A stretch of 64,000 nt of DNA from Rhodospirillales bacterium URHD0017 (GTDB lineage: Bacteria > Pseudomonadota > Alphaproteobacteria > Reyranellales > Reyranellaceae). Shown here piece after piece: positions 34,171-44,100 of the stretch (within the stretch, counting starts at the first letter, position 1; every line of letters begins with the position of its first letter). The notes under the pieces are model-generated. The model was not told the origin of the DNA, did not search any database, and saw nothing but the letters and a program-made list of their open reading frames with translations. The stretch covers positions 1-64,000 of the forward strand of contig FODP01000015.1 in assembly GCA_900110395.1 (NCBI GenBank). The letters run 5' to 3'. The translations under genes and the position numbers were made by a program.

Positions 34171-34350
34171 CGGACCGCGCGCTTCCAGCGCGCTCATGAC
34201 ATCACGCCACGACCTCATGCTCCTCTCCCCCTGGGGGAGAGGCTGGGTGAGGGGGTACTCACAGAAGATCTTCGGTAACCCCTCACCTAACCTCTCCCCC
34301 AAGGGGGGAGAGGAATATGAATCATGAGCGCGCTGGAAGCGCGCGGTCCG
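34171..34350. repeat. Nested inverted repeat: REP-like outer arms and CTCCTCTCCCC inner arms
   Basis: Outer REP-like units (34171-34197 and 34324-34350, hairpin CGCGCT-GGA-AGCGCG) are perfect reverse complements of each other. They enclose a second inverted repeat (34218-34255 and 34279-34320) of the CTCCTCTCCCC/GGGTGAGGGG type. The whole forms one large foldback between the HPr gene and ahcY and may terminate HPr transcription. Both families occur elsewhere in the window. Confidence 0.85.
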
Positions 34351-34416
34351 CAAGGGACGACATGACCGTATAAAGCTTGGCGAATATCGGCATAAATTCT
34401 TGCTTATATGCGCATA

Positions 34417-34485
34417 TGGCGCGTTGAGGCGGGGTCGGAGCGCTGATAAGACCCACGCCACCTCATTCAATGCCGGGAGCGCCAA
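34417..34485 (+). promoter_or_regulatory. Candidate structured leader of ahcY
   Basis: TGGCGC (34417-34422) can pair with GCGCCA (34479-34484) right next to the ATG at 34486. Inside, GAGGCGGGGTC (34426-34436) can pair imperfectly with GACCCACGCCACCTC (34450-34464). The outer stem abuts the CCGGGAG ribosome site, so folding could block ribosome access. It does not match a SAH or SAM riboswitch consensus I can recall. Regulation is inference. Confidence 0.35.
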
Positions 34486-35880
34486 ATGGCCCAGGACTAC
34501 GTCGTCAAGGATATCGGTCTCGCCGACTGGGGCCGCAAGGAACTCGACATGGCCGAGACCGAGATGCCGGGCCTGATGTCGATCCGCAAGGAATACGGCC
34601 CCAAGAAGCCGCTGAAGGGCGCGCGCATCGCGGGCTCGCTGCACATGACCATCCAGACCGGCGTGCTGATCGAGACGCTGAAGGCGCTGGGCGCCGACGT
34701 GCGCTGGGCCTCGTGCAACATCTACTCGACCCAGGACCACGCCGCCGCGGCGATCGCCAAGGCTGGCACGCCGGTGTTCGCCATCAAGGGCGAGAGCCTC
34801 GAGGAATACTGGGACTACACCCACAAGATCTTCGAATGGGGCGACGGCGGCGAGCCGAACATGATCCTGGACGACGGCGGCGACGCCACGCTGCTGGTCC
34901 ATCTCGGCGCGCGCGCAGAGAAGGATCCGTCGCTGATCGCCAAGCCGACCAACGAAGAGGAAGAAGTCCTCTACAAGGCGATCGCCAGGACCAACAAGGC
35001 CAAGCCCGGCTGGTACGCCAAGCTCGGCACCTCGATCAGGGGCGTGACCGAAGAGACGACCACGGGCGTGCACCGTCTCTACAGCATGGCCAAGGAAGGC
35101 AAGCTCCTGTGGCCGGCCATCAACGTCAACGATTCGGTCACCAAGTCGAAGTTCGACAACCTCTACGGCTGCCGCGAATCGCTGGTCGACGGCATCCGCC
35201 GCGGCACCGACGTCATGATGTCTGGCAAGGTTGCGATGGTCGCGGGCTTCGGCGACGTCGGCAAGGGCTCGGCCGCCTCGCTGCGCCAGGCCGGCTGCCG
35301 CGTCATGGTCTCCGAGGTCGATCCGATCTGCGCCCTGCAGGCGGCAATGGAAGGCTATGAGGTCGTCACCATGGAAGAAGCGGCCCCCAAGGCCGACATC
35401 TTCGTCACCGCGACCGGCAACGTCGACGTCCTCACGCTCGACCACATGAAGGCGATGAAGCACCGCGCCATCGTCTGCAACATCGGCCACTTCGACTCCG
35501 AGATCCAGATCGCCAACCTGCGGAACTTCAAGTGGCACAACGTCAAGCCGCAGGTCGACGAGGTCGAATTCCCCGACGGCAAGCGCATCATCGTGCTGTC
35601 GGAAGGCCGCCTGGTGAACCTGGGCAACGCCACCGGCCATCCGAGCTTCGTGATGTCGGCCTCGTTCTCGAACCAGACGCTGGCCCAGGTCGAACTGTGG
35701 ACCAACCCGGGCAAGTACGAGAAGAAGGTCTATACCCTGCCGAAGTTCCTCGACGAGAAGGTGGCGGCGCTGCATCTCGACAAAGTCGGCGCCAAGCTGA
35801 CCAAGCTGCGGCCCGACCAGGCCAAGTACATCGGCGTACCCGAGGCCGGCCCGTTCAAGGGCGACCTCTACCGTTACTAA
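34486..35880 (+). CDS. ahcY: Adenosylhomocysteinase
   Basis: This 464-residue cytoplasmic enzyme splits S-adenosylhomocysteine into adenosine and homocysteine with tightly bound NAD, clearing the product of methylation reactions. Seen are IAGSLHMTIQTGVLIETL, the YSTQDHAAAAI segment, the NAD-binding loop VAGFGDVGKGSAASLRQ near residue 247, and the conserved C-terminus ending DLYRY. The length includes the roughly 40-residue insertion typical of proteobacterial SahH. It ends the PTS block but may have its own promoter and structured leader. Confidence 0.97.
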   Translation: MAQDYVVKDIGLADWGRKELDMAETEMPGLMSIRKEYGPKKPLKGARIAGSLHMTIQTGVLIETLKALGADVRWASCNIYSTQDHAAAAIAKAGTPVFAIKGESLEEYWDYTHKIFEWGDGGEPNMILDDGGDATLLVHLGARAEKDPSLIAKPTNEEEEVLYKAIARTNKAKPGWYAKLGTSIRGVTEETTTGVHRLYSMAKEGKLLWPAINVNDSVTKSKFDNLYGCRESLVDGIRRGTDVMMSGKVAMVAGFGDVGKGSAASLRQAGCRVMVSEVDPICALQAAMEGYEVVTMEEAAPKADIFVTATGNVDVLTLDHMKAMKHRAIVCNIGHFDSEIQIANLRNFKWHNVKPQVDEVEFPDGKRIIVLSEGRLVNLGNATGHPSFVMSASFSNQTLAQVELWTNPGKYEKKVYTLPKFLDEKVAALHLDKVGAKLTKLRPDQAKYIGVPEAGPFKGDLYRY

Positions 35881-35885
35881 AGCGA

Positions 35886-35931
35886 TTTCCGAGTGTGACG
35901 GAGCCCCGAGCGGCTCCGTCACACTCGGAAA
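35886..35931. terminator. Perfect 20-bp hairpin after ahcY
   Basis: The left arm 35886-35905 (TTTCCGAGTGTGACGGAGCC) and right arm 35912-35931 pair perfectly around CCGAGC. It starts 5 bases after the ahcY stop and has no T-run. It may stabilise the mRNA 3' end or terminate together with the next hairpin. Confidence 0.65.
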
Positions 35932-35973
35932 TGCGCGCATCGACCCACAGACACCGCCCGCGGGCGACGTGTT

Positions 35974-36009
35974 AAAAAGTCGGCATCGGAGTACCGATGC
36001 CGACTTTTT
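35974..36009 (+). terminator. Hairpin with T-run overlapping the tsaE start codon
   Basis: AAAAAGTCGGCATCGG-AGTA-CCGATGCCGACTTTTT is a perfect palindrome followed by CTTTTT, the form of a rho-independent terminator. The ATG of tsaE (35997) lies inside the 3' arm. It could end ahcY transcripts, attenuate the tsaE operon, or hide the tsaE start. Confidence 0.65.
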
Positions 36010-36440
36010 CTTTTTCCCTGCCCGACGAAGCCGCGACCGAGCGGCTGGGGGCTCGGCTGGCGCAACGTCTTGGGCCACGCGATGTCGTCGCCTTGCAGGG
36101 CGGCCTCGGCGTCGGCAAGACGACCCTGGCCCGCGCCATCCTGCGCGCCGCCTCGGGCGATCCCGCATTGATCGTGCCCAGCCCCACCTTCACGCTGGTC
36201 GAGGTCTATGACACAAGGCGCGGGGCGTTCTGGCACTTCGATCTCTATCGCCTGGAGAGCCCCGAGCAGGTCTTCGAATTGGGCTGGGAAGAGGCGCGCG
36301 CCGACGGTATTGCGCTGGTCGAATGGGCGGAGCGGCTGGGCGGATTGCTGCCCAGCGACCGGCTTACGGTGACGCTTGCCATGGAGGGCGAGGGCAGGCG
36401 CGCCGATCTGCAGGGGGACGCACGGTTTGGCGATGTGTGA
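35997..36440 (+). CDS. tsaE: tRNA threonylcarbamoyladenosine synthesis ATPase TsaE
   Basis: The protein has 147 residues. The P-loop is QGGLGVGKTTLARAIL near residue 35, followed by VPSPTFTLVEVYDT and FWHFDLYRLESPEQVFELGWEEA, all TsaE signatures. It works with TsaB and TsaD to place the t6A modification on ANN-decoding tRNAs. The N-terminus PTFSFSLPDEAATERLG fits the family, which supports ATG 35997 although it lies inside a hairpin. It overlaps the amgK start by 8 bases and leads an operon running to trxA. Confidence 0.93.
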   Translation: MPTFSFSLPDEAATERLGARLAQRLGPRDVVALQGGLGVGKTTLARAILRAASGDPALIVPSPTFTLVEVYDTRRGAFWHFDLYRLESPEQVFELGWEEARADGIALVEWAERLGGLLPSDRLTVTLAMEGEGRRADLQGDARFGDV

Positions 36441-37428
36441 AAGGGACAGGCTGCGCGCAGATTTCGTGCGCCGCGCCGGCTGGGGCGACGCCGGCGAGCG
36501 CCTGCTGGCGGGCGACGCCTCGTTCCGCAAATACTTCCGGCTGAGCCGGCCACGCGCCTCGGCCGTGGTCATGGACGCGCCGCCGCCGCAGGAGGACGTG
36601 CGGCCCTTCGTGCGCATCGGCCGGCACCTCAGCGGGCTCGGCCTCAGCGCGCCCGCCATCCAGGCCATCGACGAGGACAACGGCTTCCTGCTGCTGGAGG
36701 ACTTCGGCGACGATACCTTCGCGCGCGTGCTGGCGGCGGGCGGCGAGGAGGCCGAGCTCTACCGGCGCGCCACCGACGTGCTGATCGTGGTGCAGCGGGC
36801 CGGCCCGCGCGCGCTGCTGCCGGGGCTGGGCGCCTATGCCGGCGAGGCGCTGATCGATGCCGCAATGCTGCTGCCGGAATGGTACCTGCCGGCGGCGAGC
36901 GGCCGGCCGACACCCGATGAGGAGACGATGGCCTACCGCGCCGCCTGGCGCGCCTGCCTGGCCAACCTGCCGGCGATGGCCGACACGCTGCTGCTGCGCG
37001 ACTATCACAAGGACAACCTGATGTGGCTGCCGGGCCGGCCTGGCGTAAAAGCCTGCGGTCTGCTCGACTTCCAGGACGCCCAGCAGGGCCATCCCTCCTA
37101 CGACCTGGTTTCCCTGATCGAGGATGCCCGGCGCGACGTCGCCCCTGCCGTGCATGCCGCCTGCCTGGTCCGTTACCTCGGCGAAACGAGCCTCGACGCC
37201 CAGGACTTTGCCGCCGGTTTCGCCCTGATGGCGGTCCAGCGCCATGCCCGCATCATCGGCCTGTTCGTCCGCCTGCTCGAGCGCGACGGCAAGCCGGAGT
37301 ACCTGGCGCACCTGCCGCGCGTCTGGCGCATGTTCGAGCGCGCGCTGCGGCACGAGGCCCTGCAGCCCTTGCGCGCCTGGGTCGACCGCCTGCTGCCGCC
37401 CGAGTTGCGGCATATTGGAGCTCCATGA
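36433..37428 (+). CDS. amgK: N-acetylmuramate/N-acetylglucosamine kinase AmgK
   Basis: This 331-residue aminoglycoside-phosphotransferase-fold kinase has an N-terminal ASFRKYFRL strand, the LLLEDFGDDTFARVL hinge, the catalytic loop LLRDYHKDNLMWLP near residue 190 and the metal-binding LLDFQDAQQGHPSYDLVSL. AmgK phosphorylates recycled MurNAc at C1, and MurU, encoded next, makes UDP-MurNAc. This salvage route bypasses MurA and gives fosfomycin tolerance. The identity rests on the fold and on the tight murU coupling. ATG 36433 lies within tsaE. Confidence 0.9.
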   Translation: MCERDRLRADFVRRAGWGDAGERLLAGDASFRKYFRLSRPRASAVVMDAPPPQEDVRPFVRIGRHLSGLGLSAPAIQAIDEDNGFLLLEDFGDDTFARVLAAGGEEAELYRRATDVLIVVQRAGPRALLPGLGAYAGEALIDAAMLLPEWYLPAASGRPTPDEETMAYRAAWRACLANLPAMADTLLLRDYHKDNLMWLPGRPGVKACGLLDFQDAQQGHPSYDLVSLIEDARRDVAPAVHAACLVRYLGETSLDAQDFAAGFALMAVQRHARIIGLFVRLLERDGKPEYLAHLPRVWRMFERALRHEALQPLRAWVDRLLPPELRHIGAP

Positions 37429-38165
37429 TCGATACCGCGATGATTCTGGCCGCCGGCCGCGGCGAGCGCATGCGCCCGCTGACCGACAAGATGCCCAAGC
37501 CGCTGATCCCCGTCGGCGGCCTGCCGATGCTGGAGCACACGCTGGCGCGGCTCACGGCGCACGGCGTCACCAACATCGTCGTCAATGCGCACGTCTTCGC
37601 CGAGCAGATCGTCGATCGCGTGAAAGGCCGGGCGCAGGTCATCGTCGAGGACCGCCTGCTCGACACCGGCGGCAGCGTGAAAAATGCCCTGCCGCTGCTC
37701 GGCAACGGCCCGTTCTTCGTGTTGAATGGTGACAGCCTGTGGCGCGACGGACCCGACGATCCGACGCTCGCGCGCATGGAAGGGCGATGGGGCGCCGACC
37801 GCATGGACGCTCTGCTTCTTCTGCACCCGCTGCACAAGGTGATCGGACGCGAGGCAAAGGATCGCGGCGACTACTTCATCGAGCCGCGCGGCCAGCTGCG
37901 CCATCGCGGCCAGGCGCCGCTCTCGCCCTACGTCTTCGCCAGCGTCTCGATCTGCCACGCGCAGCTGTTCCGCGATTCGCCCGATGGGCCCTTCTCCCTG
38001 CTGCAGCTATGGCATCGTGCCGAAGCTGAAGGGCGGCTGCACGGCGTGATCCATAACGGCGACTGGTTCCATATCGGCACGCCCCAGGCGCTCGCCACGG
38101 CGGAGCGCGTGCTGGCGGCCGGCATGCCGGCGACGAGCGTGCCGGCGACGAGTGTGCCGTTATGA
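37425..38165 (+). CDS. murU: N-acetylmuramate-1-phosphate uridylyltransferase MurU
   Basis: The protein has 246 residues with a nucleotidyltransferase fold. The N-terminal signature MILAAGRGERMRPLTDKMPKP binds UTP. LLDTGGSVKNALPLLG and FVLNGDSLW hold the sugar and metal. NGDWFHIGTPQAL is the usual C-terminal motif. It turns MurNAc-1-P and UTP into UDP-MurNAc. The C-terminus carries a short PATSVPATSVP repeat not expected in the family. Its start shares ATGA with amgK and its stop overlaps addB. Confidence 0.92.
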   Translation: MIDTAMILAAGRGERMRPLTDKMPKPLIPVGGLPMLEHTLARLTAHGVTNIVVNAHVFAEQIVDRVKGRAQVIVEDRLLDTGGSVKNALPLLGNGPFFVLNGDSLWRDGPDDPTLARMEGRWGADRMDALLLLHPLHKVIGREAKDRGDYFIEPRGQLRHRGQAPLSPYVFASVSICHAQLFRDSPDGPFSLLQLWHRAEAEGRLHGVIHNGDWFHIGTPQALATAERVLAAGMPATSVPATSVPL

Positions 38166-41119
38166 GCGTCTTCACCATCGCCATCGACCGTCGCTTCGCC
38201 GACGAGCTGGCGATGGGCGTGCTGGCGCAATATGGCGGCGATCCGCTGGCGCTGGCCGACGTGCTGATCCTGCTGCCGACCCGGCGCTCGGTGCGGGCGC
38301 TGCGCGAAGCCTTCCTGCGCGCCGCGGGCGGCAAGCCCACGATCCTGCCGCGCATGGCGCCGCTGGGCGACGTCGACGAAAGCGAATGGGAGGTGGCGTC
38401 GGGCGACGGCAGCGCGCTCGCCCTGCCGCCTGCCATCGAGCCCGCCGAACGCGACGCCTTGCTGGCGCAGCTGGTCGCGGCTTTCACCGACGGCGAACAA
38501 GCCATTGCCCAGTCTCCCGCGCAGGCCCTGGCGCTGGCGCGCGAGCTCGGGCGCCTGCTCGACGAGCTCGCCATCGAAGGCATCTCCTTCGACCGGCTGG
38601 AAGGCCTGGTCGAGGGCAACTTCGCCGGCCACTGGCAACGCACCCTCAAGTTCCTCGCCATCGTCGGCGAACACTGGCCCCAGCTGCTGGCCGAACGCGG
38701 CCAGATCGACGCCATCGAACGACGCACCCAGGCGATCCGCGCCCAAGCGATGCGCTGGCGCGAACGCCCGCCCGCCACACCGGTCATAGCCGCCGGATCG
38801 ACAGGCTCGCAGCCCGCCACACGCGAGCTGGTGTTGGTCATCGCCGGCTTGGCCCAGGGCAAGCTCGTGTTGCCCGGGCTCGATCGCGACATGGATGAGC
38901 GGAGCTGGTCGGAGCTCGACGAGACGCATCCGCAGTTCGGCCTGCGCGAACTCCTGAAGGCGCTGGGTTGTGAGCGGCGTGACATTGTCGAATGGCCGGG
39001 CGGCACGGCAACGTCCTCGGCGCGCCATCTATTGATCACCGAACTGATGCGGCCGGCCGAGACCACCGAGGAGTGGGTCCGCCCGCTCGCCTCCTCGCTC
39101 GAGCACGTGACGCGCGCCGACTGCGCGACGCCGCACCAGGAGGCGTTGGTGATCGCGTTGGCGCTGCGTGGCGTGCTCGGCGACACGGCACGCCGGTCGA
39201 CCCAGACCGCCGCCCTGGTGACGCCGGACCGCGACCTCGCGCGGCGCGTTGCGGCGGAACTGCGGCGCTGGAATATCGACATCGACGATTCCGCGGGCAC
39301 GCCGCTGCTCGACACGCCGTCCGCCGGCCTGCTGCAGGCGCTGGTCGGCGTCGTCGATGACGGCTTCGCGCCGGTCGCCCTGCTCGCCCTGCTGAAGCAT
39401 CCGCTGTGCACGCTGGGCGGCGACCGCGCCGCCGTGCTCGATGCCGCGCGCCGCCTCGATCGCAAATGCCTGCGCGGGCTGAAGCCCATGCCGGGCCTGC
39501 CGGCGATCCGCGCCCGGATCGACAAGGCACGCTTCGGCGACCTCACGGACCGGCTGGCCGTGCACCAGCTGATCGACCGGGTTGAGGCCGCGACGGCGAC
39601 GCTGGCGGCGGCGATGCAGGCCGGGGCCGCGCCGGATGCCCTGCTCGACGCCACCATCGCCGCCGCCGAGACGGTCGCTTCGGGCGAAACGCTGTGGTCG
39701 GGCGACGCCGGCGAGGCGCTGGCCGATGCGCTGGCGCGCCTGCGCGCGGCATGGGCCGGCAAGGCGGCCATAACCGGCGGCCAATGGCCGGCGCTGCTCA
39801 CCACCATGCTCGAGCCCGAGATCGTCCGGCCGACCTTCGGCCGCCATCCGCGGCTCGCCATCTGGGGGCCGCTCGAGGCCCGCCTGCAGCGCGCCGACCT
39901 GCTGGTGCTGGGTGGGCTGAACGAGGGCACCTGGCCGCCCGCGGTCGAGACCGGCCCGTGGCTCAATCGGCCGATGCGCGCTGCACTCAGGCTGCCGCAA
40001 CCTGAGCGGCGCATCGGATTGTCGGCGCACGACTTCGTGGCGGCGCTCGGCGCAGAACGTGTGCTGCTGACCCGGGCCGAACGCGAAGGCGGCGCGCCGA
40101 CCGTGCCGTCGCGCTGGCTGGCGCGGCTTGATGCCCTATTCGGCCATGAGGCCGGCAGCAAGGCGGCACCTCCCGAATACATCCAGCGCGGCCAGCACGA
40201 GTACCTTGCCTGGGCCGACGCGCTCGACCGTCCCGACGACTACCGGCCGTGGCTGCGTCCCGAACCGCGGCCGCCGCTCGAGGCGCGGCCGACGCGGCTC
40301 TCGGTCTCGAGCATCGAACAGTGGCGTCGCGACCCCTATGGGCTTTATGCGCGGCGCATCCTGGGCCTGAAGGCCCTTGATCCGCTCGAAGCCGAGCTCG
40401 GGGCTGCCGACCGTGGCAATGCCCTGCACGACGCGCTGGACGAATTCCTGGCCACCCATCCGTCTGGCCTGTTGCCGCCCGGTGCCCTGGCCGAGTTCGA
40501 GGCGCTGGGCGAGAAGCATCTCGGCACGTTGATGACGGCGCCGGCCGAGCGCGCCTTCTGGTGGCCGCGCTTCCTGCGCCTGACGCGCTGGTTCGTCGCC
40601 ACCGAGAACGCGCGGCGGCAGGCCGGCACGCGATTGCTCGCCAGCGAGACCACCGGCAGCCTGGTCGTCGGACCGAGCAGCCGGCCGCTCACCATCGAGG
40701 CACGCGCCGATCGCATCGACGAGATAGAGATCGGCGTCTGGGACGTGATCGACTACAAGACCGGTCGCGTGCCGACCAACCAGGAGCTCGAGGCGCTGTT
40801 CGCGCCGCAGCTGCTGCTCGAGGCGGCGATGGCCGAGCGCGGCGGCTTCGCCAAGATCGCCGGCAAGGCGGAGGAAGTGCATCTCTCCTACTGGCAGGCC
40901 AACGGCCTGGGCGACGGCGGCAAGGTGAGTGAGATCAAGGCGAGCAACGAGCTGGTGCCGGCGATGCTGGCCCTGGTCGAGAAAATGGCGGCGCACTTCG
41001 CCAAGCCGGGCACGCCCTACCCCGCCCTGCCGTGGTCGGGCTTCATCCCGGCCTTCAACGACTACGAGCATCTCGAGCGCGTCGCCGAATGGTCGACGGC
41101 CGGCGGAGACGACGAATGA
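38162..41119 (+). CDS. addB: Double-strand break repair protein AddB
   Basis: This 985-residue subunit belongs to the AddAB helicase-nuclease. The N-terminal inactivated helicase-like part has LILLPTRRSVRALREAF, and the middle reads LVLGGLNEGTWPP. The C-terminal PD-(D/E)XK nuclease has YKTGRVPTNQELEALFAPQLLLEA near residue 865. AddAB resects double-strand ends and loads RecA. It is coupled to addA by an ATGA overlap. The iron-sulfur cysteines known in Bacillus AddB are not apparent, as usual for alphaproteobacteria. Confidence 0.93.
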   Translation: MSVFTIAIDRRFADELAMGVLAQYGGDPLALADVLILLPTRRSVRALREAFLRAAGGKPTILPRMAPLGDVDESEWEVASGDGSALALPPAIEPAERDALLAQLVAAFTDGEQAIAQSPAQALALARELGRLLDELAIEGISFDRLEGLVEGNFAGHWQRTLKFLAIVGEHWPQLLAERGQIDAIERRTQAIRAQAMRWRERPPATPVIAAGSTGSQPATRELVLVIAGLAQGKLVLPGLDRDMDERSWSELDETHPQFGLRELLKALGCERRDIVEWPGGTATSSARHLLITELMRPAETTEEWVRPLASSLEHVTRADCATPHQEALVIALALRGVLGDTARRSTQTAALVTPDRDLARRVAAELRRWNIDIDDSAGTPLLDTPSAGLLQALVGVVDDGFAPVALLALLKHPLCTLGGDRAAVLDAARRLDRKCLRGLKPMPGLPAIRARIDKARFGDLTDRLAVHQLIDRVEAATATLAAAMQAGAAPDALLDATIAAAETVASGETLWSGDAGEALADALARLRAAWAGKAAITGGQWPALLTTMLEPEIVRPTFGRHPRLAIWGPLEARLQRADLLVLGGLNEGTWPPAVETGPWLNRPMRAALRLPQPERRIGLSAHDFVAALGAERVLLTRAEREGGAPTVPSRWLARLDALFGHEAGSKAAPPEYIQRGQHEYLAWADALDRPDDYRPWLRPEPRPPLEARPTRLSVSSIEQWRRDPYGLYARRILGLKALDPLEAELGAADRGNALHDALDEFLATHPSGLLPPGALAEFEALGEKHLGTLMTAPAERAFWWPRFLRLTRWFVATENARRQAGTRLLASETTGSLVVGPSSRPLTIEARADRIDEIEIGVWDVIDYKTGRVPTNQELEALFAPQLLLEAAMAERGGFAKIAGKAEEVHLSYWQANGLGDGGKVSEIKASNELVPAMLALVEKMAAHFAKPGTPYPALPWSGFIPAFNDYEHLERVAEWSTAGGDDE

Positions 41120-44100
41120 GCGTCCTCGATCCCGCTCTCGATCCCACCCTTGATCCCTTGGCGCTCGCCACCCGCTCGCAGCGGCGCGCCACGGCGCCCG
41201 GCCATTCGGCGTGGGTAGAAGCCAATGCCGGCACCGGCAAGACCAAGGTGCTGACCGATCGCGTGACGCGCCTGCTGCTCGATCGCGTCAAGCCCGAGCG
41301 CATCCTCTGCCTCACCTTCACCAAGGCCGCCGCGGCCGAGATGCGCAACCGGCTGGCCGCTCAGCTCGGCCGCTGGGCGATGATGACCGATGCCAAGCTC
41401 GACGAGGAGATCGAGAAGCTGATCGACCGCGCGCCGGAAGCCGTCGAACGCGTGGTCGCCCGTCGCCTGTTCGCGCGGGTGCTCGACGCGCCGGGCGGCA
41501 TCAACATCCTGACCATCCACGCCTTCTGCCAGGCGTTGCTCAAGCGCTTCCCGCTCGAGGCGGGGGTGGCGCCGGGCTTCGACGTGCTGGACGAGGCCGA
41601 TGCGCGGACGCTGCTGCGCCAGGCCCAGGACGAGCAGATGGAGGCGCTGGCACGACCCGACGCACCGGCTGAGCTGGCCGAAGCGCTTGCTTCCGTCGCC
41701 GGCCGGATCTCGGTCACCGAGTACGCCGAGCTGATGGCCCAGCTTCTCGGCGAACGGGCCTGGCTGCTGGCGCGCATCGGCGATGACGTCGGGCTGCGCC
41801 GCCTGCGCGAGCGGCTGGCGAGCGAGCTCGGCTGCGCCCCCGACGACACGGCTGGCCAGCTCGCGAGCGATGCCTGTCTCGATCAAGCGTTCGACGCGGC
41901 GGCCCTGCAGGCGGCTGCACGGGCCTTGGCCAGGGGCAGCAAGACCGACGTCTCGCGCGCCGCGCTGATCGCCGAGTGGCTGGCCGATGCGGCGGGGCGG
42001 CCGCAGCGGCTCGCGTCCTACAGCGAGGTGTTCTTCACGGAGAAGCGCGCGATCCTGAAACGGTTGGCAAGCAAGGCCGCGATCGAGGCCATGTCCGACA
42101 TCGAGGAGGTGCTGCGCCGCGAGGCCGAACGCCTGGCCGCCGTCCTCGACCGCATTAATGGCGCGGCCCTGGTCGAGCGCACGCTGGCCCTGCTGCGACT
42201 CGGCCTCGACATCGCCGCGCGCTATACCCGCGCCAAGCAACGCCGCGCCGCGCTCGACTACGACGACCTGATCGTCGCCACGCGCCGGCTCCTGGAGAGC
42301 GCCGACAGCGCCGCCTGGGTGCTCTACAAGCTCGATGGCGGCATCGACCACGTGCTGGTTGACGAGGCACAGGACACCAATCCCGACCAGTGGGAGGTCA
42401 TCCGCCGCCTGACCGAGGAGTTCTTCGTCGGCCAGGGCGCGGTCGAGCGCACACGCACGGTGTTCGCCGTCGGCGACATCAAGCAGTCGATCTTCGGCTT
42501 CCAGCGCGCCGATCCGCGCAAGCTCAAGGAGATGCGCGAATGGTTCGCCGAGCGCAGCCGCCTGGCCGACAAGCGCTTCGTGCCAGTCGACCTCAACGTC
42601 TCCTTCCGTTCGACTCCGGCCGTGCTTGACGCCGTCGACTGGGTGTTCAGCGAGCCCGACACCGTGCGCGGCCTTGCCGAACCCAACGACGTGATCCACC
42701 TGCCCAGCCGCAAGAACGCGCCTGGCCGCGTCCAATTGTGGCCGCTCGTCAGCACCGACGAGGACGAGACCGACACGACCCAGCTGGAAAGTACGCAAGG
42801 CGCAGCGGCGGAACCGCACCAGCGTCTGGCCCGGCTGATCGCCGCCCATGCCGGCAGCCTGATCGGCAAGGAACGGCGCGCCGGTGGTATGGGCGAGCTG
42901 CTCCACGCCGGCCATTTCATGGTGCTGGTCCGCCGGCGCAACGAGTTCGTCAATGCACTGGTCAAGGAACTGAAGCAGGCCGGCATCGAGGTCGCGGGTG
43001 TCGATCGGTTGAATCTCGGCGAGGAACTGGCCGTGCAGGACCTGCTGGCCATGGCGCGCTTCGTGTTGCTGCCGCAGGACGATCTCAACCTCGCCTGCCT
43101 CCTGAAGTCGCCGTTGATCGGGCTGGGCGAGGACGAGCTGTTCACGTTGGCGTGGAAGCGCAATGGCCATCTTTGGCGCAGCCTGCGCGAGCGCGCCCGC
43201 GCCAGGCCGTTCGCCGCCGCGCATGCCCGGCTGGCCGGCTGGCTGCGGCGCGCCGACTACATCACGCCGTTCGACTTCTTCGCCACGGCACTGGGGCCGG
43301 AAGGCGGCCGCGTTCGCCTGCTCGAGCGGCTCGGCCATGAGGCGGGCGACCCGATCGACGAATTGCTGGCGCGCGCCCTGCAATACCAACGTGCCGAAGG
43401 CGGATCGCTGCAGGGCTTCCTGCACTGGTTCGAGGCGGGCGGCGGCGAGATCAAACGCGACCTCGACCAGAATCGCCGCCGCGAGGTACGCATCCTGACG
43501 GTGCATGCCTCGAAGGGACTGCAGGCGCCCATCGTCTACCTGCCCGACACGACGCGGGTGCCGCGCGACGAGGGACGGATCCTGAGCGCCGAGGACGGCG
43601 AGGCGCGGTTGTGGGTGCCGCGCGCCGACGATGCCAACGAGGCGGCGCGCGCCTGGCGCGGCAGGGCGCGCGAGCGGGCGCTGGAAGAACAGAACCGCCT
43701 GCTCTACGTCGCCATGACGCGGGCCGAGGATCGCCTCTATGTCGGCGGCTGGTTCGGCCGGCGCAAACCCGATCGCGGCTGCTGGTACGAGCGCATCGAA
43801 GCCGGTCTCGGCGCCAGCAGCCAGGCCGAGATCTCGCCCGAGAGCCCGCAGCCGCGTGGCCGCGCCGTGCCGCGCGAGTTCGATTTCCGCGAATTGCTGC
43901 CCAACGACGGCTGGGCAGGCGAAGGCTACGAGCTGGTCAATGCCGGCACCATCGAGGCGCCGGAGCAGGCCGAGCTCGGGCTGGAAGCCGCCTCGGACCT
44001 GCCGGCGTGGGCGCGCGAAGCTGCACCGGCCGAGCCCGATCCGCCGGCACCGCTCGCACCGTCGCAACCGCTGCCGGACGAAGCGTTGGCCGGGCCGCGC

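Noticed and set aside
34386..34485. A SAH riboswitch upstream of ahcY
   Set aside because: The pairing found does not match the SAH or SAM-II motifs I can recall, so only a generic structured leader is proposed.
33283..36168. A 961-codon minus-strand frame across rapZ, HPr, the repeats and ahcY
   Set aside because: It is antisense to well-supported genes, and part of its translation is just the GC-rich foldback repeats read as protein (for example LTQPLPQGER). High GC creates long empty antisense frames.
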